Shown: in pieces, positions 62,700 through 64,000 of the stretch
How positions within the stretch are numbered: the stretch's first letter is position 1
Layout: every line of letters starts with the position of its first letter
NCBI GenBank assembly: GCA_002310175.1
Contig: DBYG01000067.1
Location: 25,128-89,127, forward strand
DNA length: 64,000 nucleotides
Source of the DNA: Bacteroidales bacterium UBA1192
Lineage (GTDB): Bacteria; Bacteroidota; Bacteroidia; Bacteroidales; Bacteroidaceae
Direction: 5' to 3'
Notes under the pieces: generated by a model
Databases searched by the model: none
What the model was told of the DNA's origin: nothing
Seen by the model: only the letters and a program-made list of their open reading frames with translations
Made by a program: the position numbers and the translations under genes

Positions 62700-63965
62700 A
62701 TGGGAAAGGTTTTAGTAATAGGCTGCGGAGGAGTAGCCCAGGTAGCGATTCAGAAGTGCGCCCAGAACGACGCAGTGTTCAGCGAGATTTGCATTGCAAG
62801 CCGCACAGTGAGCAAGTGTGAAGACCTCAAGAAGAAGATTGAGGCCGAAGGCAAGAGCCGTTCCAAGATTACTACAGCTAAGGTGAACGCTGACAGCGTG
62901 GATGAGCTGATAGCCCTCATCAAGAGCGTCAAGCCCGATGTAGTACTCAACCTGGCCCTGCCGTATCAGGACCTGACCATCATGGACGCCTGCCTGGCAT
63001 GCGGCGTACACTACGTTGACTCAGCCAATTACGAGCCCGAGGATACCGAAGATCCGGAGTGGTGCAAGATCTATGAGAAGCGCTGCAAGGAACAGGGCTT
63101 TACCGCCTATTTTGACTACTCATGGCAGTGGGCATATCAGAAGAAATATAAGGATGCAGGCATCACTGCAATCTTGGGCACCGGCTTTGACCCGGGCGTA
63201 ACCAGCGTATTCTCAGCATACGCACTCAAGCACTACTTTGACCAGATAGACACCATTGATATCCTGGACTGCAACGGCGGTGACCACGGTTATCCCTTTG
63301 CCACCAACTTCAACCCCGAGATCAACCTGAGGGAGGTATCGGCCAACGGATCATACTGGGAGAACGGACACTGGGTAGAGACCAAGCCCATGGAGATCAA
63401 GCGCGAGTACAACTTTGAGCAGGTAGGCATGAAGGATATGTATCTGCTTCATCATGAAGAGATTGAGTCACTTGCCAAGAACATCCCGGGCGTAAAGCGC
63501 ATCCGTTTCTTCATGACATTCGGCCAGAGCTACCTTACTCACATGAAGTGTCTTGAGAACGTAGGCATGCTGCGCACCGATCCCGTTATGTTTGAGGGCC
63601 GTGAGATAGTTCCCATCCAGTTCCTCAAGGCACTGTTGCCCGATCCCGCATCGCTTGGTCCGCGCACAGTAGGCAAGACCAATATAGGCTGCATCTATAC
63701 CGGCACCAAGGACGGCAAGAAGCGCGCCATCAAGATTTACAACGTGTGCGACCATCAGGAGTGCTACAAGGAGGTGGGCTCACAGGCCATCTCTTACACC
63801 ACCGGCGTTCCCGCCATGATTGGTACCATGATGGTCATGACCGGACAGTGGAAGGGCGCAGGCGTGTTCAACGTTGAGGAGTTTGATCCCGATCCATACA
63901 TGGATGCCCTGAATAAGTGGGGTCTGCCTTGGGTTGTGGATGAGAACCCCGTAATGGTTGACTGA
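62700..63965 (+). CDS. Carboxyspermidine dehydrogenase/synthase (saccharopine dehydrogenase family)
   Basis: About 421 residues from ATG 62700 (MGKVLVIGCGGVAQVA); the open frame begins at 62646 within the inverted-repeat element, so the later ATG is preferred. A Rossmann NAD(P) site GCGGVAQVA and the family segments FDYSWQWAYQ, GTGFDPGVTSVFSAYALKHY and YTTGVPAMIGTMMVM match carboxynorspermidine/carboxyspermidine dehydrogenase. It joins aspartate semialdehyde to putrescine, the alternative route to spermidine in Bacteroides. Its decarboxylase (nspC) is probably just outside the window. Confidence 0.9.
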   Translation: MGKVLVIGCGGVAQVAIQKCAQNDAVFSEICIASRTVSKCEDLKKKIEAEGKSRSKITTAKVNADSVDELIALIKSVKPDVVLNLALPYQDLTIMDACLACGVHYVDSANYEPEDTEDPEWCKIYEKRCKEQGFTAYFDYSWQWAYQKKYKDAGITAILGTGFDPGVTSVFSAYALKHYFDQIDTIDILDCNGGDHGYPFATNFNPEINLREVSANGSYWENGHWVETKPMEIKREYNFEQVGMKDMYLLHHEEIESLAKNIPGVKRIRFFMTFGQSYLTHMKCLENVGMLRTDPVMFEGREIVPIQFLKALLPDPASLGPRTVGKTNIGCIYTGTKDGKKRAIKIYNVCDHQECYKEVGSQAISYTTGVPAMIGTMMVMTGQWKGAGVFNVEEFDPDPYMDALNKWGLPWVVDENPVMVD

Positions 63966-63979
63966 TTTCTTTAAGGCCG

Positions 63980-64000
63980 ATGACCGCAGAGCAGCTGCAT
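63980..64000 (+). CDS. Possible start of the next gene (partial)
   Basis: An ATG at 63980 opens MTAEQLH and runs off the right edge, 14 bases after the preceding stop. There is no way to identify it from seven codons. Confidence 0.25.

Overview
The window is chromosomal DNA from a member of the order Bacteroidales; genus cannot be fixed from the sequence. Supporting signs are the Bacteroidetes promoter type (TTTG, about 18-20 bases, then TAnnTTTG) before many genes, type IX secretion C-terminal sorting domains, a PorT-like barrel, the bamD-rpoZ-DUF4293 cluster, a sphingolipid serine palmitoyltransferase, and carboxyspermidine-type polyamine genes. Most of the window is dense housekeeping sequence.

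Layout. 0-12.5 kb: excision repair genes uvrB and uvrA, a C69 dipeptidase, the bamD-rpoZ-DUF4293 envelope/transcription cluster, a LysM protein with an outer-membrane barrel, and a type IX secretion cargo protein. 12.5-25.7 kb: a second type IX cargo-like protein, a beta-propeller sensor kinase with a separate LuxR-type regulator, a DMT transporter, a GH95 fucosidase, a methyltransferase, a carboxylesterase, a membrane-bound AraC regulator and two tandem lipoproteins. 25.7-31.4 kb: an AddB-like nuclease, a cation efflux protein and small genes, all on the minus strand. 31.4-44.0 kb: a tightly packed, visibly AT-rich minus-strand operon holding a PLD-nuclease/helicase, an AlbA-type ATPase, an Eco57I-type DNA methylase, unknown proteins, TcmP and a DUF5131 (Gp37/Gp68) protein. 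This is a modification/defence island I cannot assign to a named type. 44.3-58.7 kb: a GH16 gene remnant, an iron alcohol dehydrogenase, AddA, panB, a DEAD-box helicase, lon-tgt-lptG, trmN6, a lipid kinase and spt. 58.8-64 kb: tRNA-Pro, a structured leader RNA, and the polyamine cluster speA-speE-like-speB-carboxyspermidine dehydrogenase.

The two most striking features are these. (1) A roughly 255-nt leader RNA (about 58980-59234) lies before speA. It has its own near-consensus promoter, a P1-closed multi-helix domain, a strong intrinsic terminator, and an 8-base antiterminator that pairs perfectly with the 5' arm of that terminator. This is the architecture of a riboswitch or attenuator controlling polyamine synthesis. 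(2) The 31-44 kb island sits between the two halves of an AddAB-like recombination nuclease.

Smaller structures are a palindromic repeat found at three convergent gene junctions, a 134-bp inverted-repeat element inside the polyamine operon, an inverted partial copy of the tRNA-Pro 3' half, a SpeE-like protein lacking the catalytic Asp, and a Tgt lacking the usual zinc cysteines.
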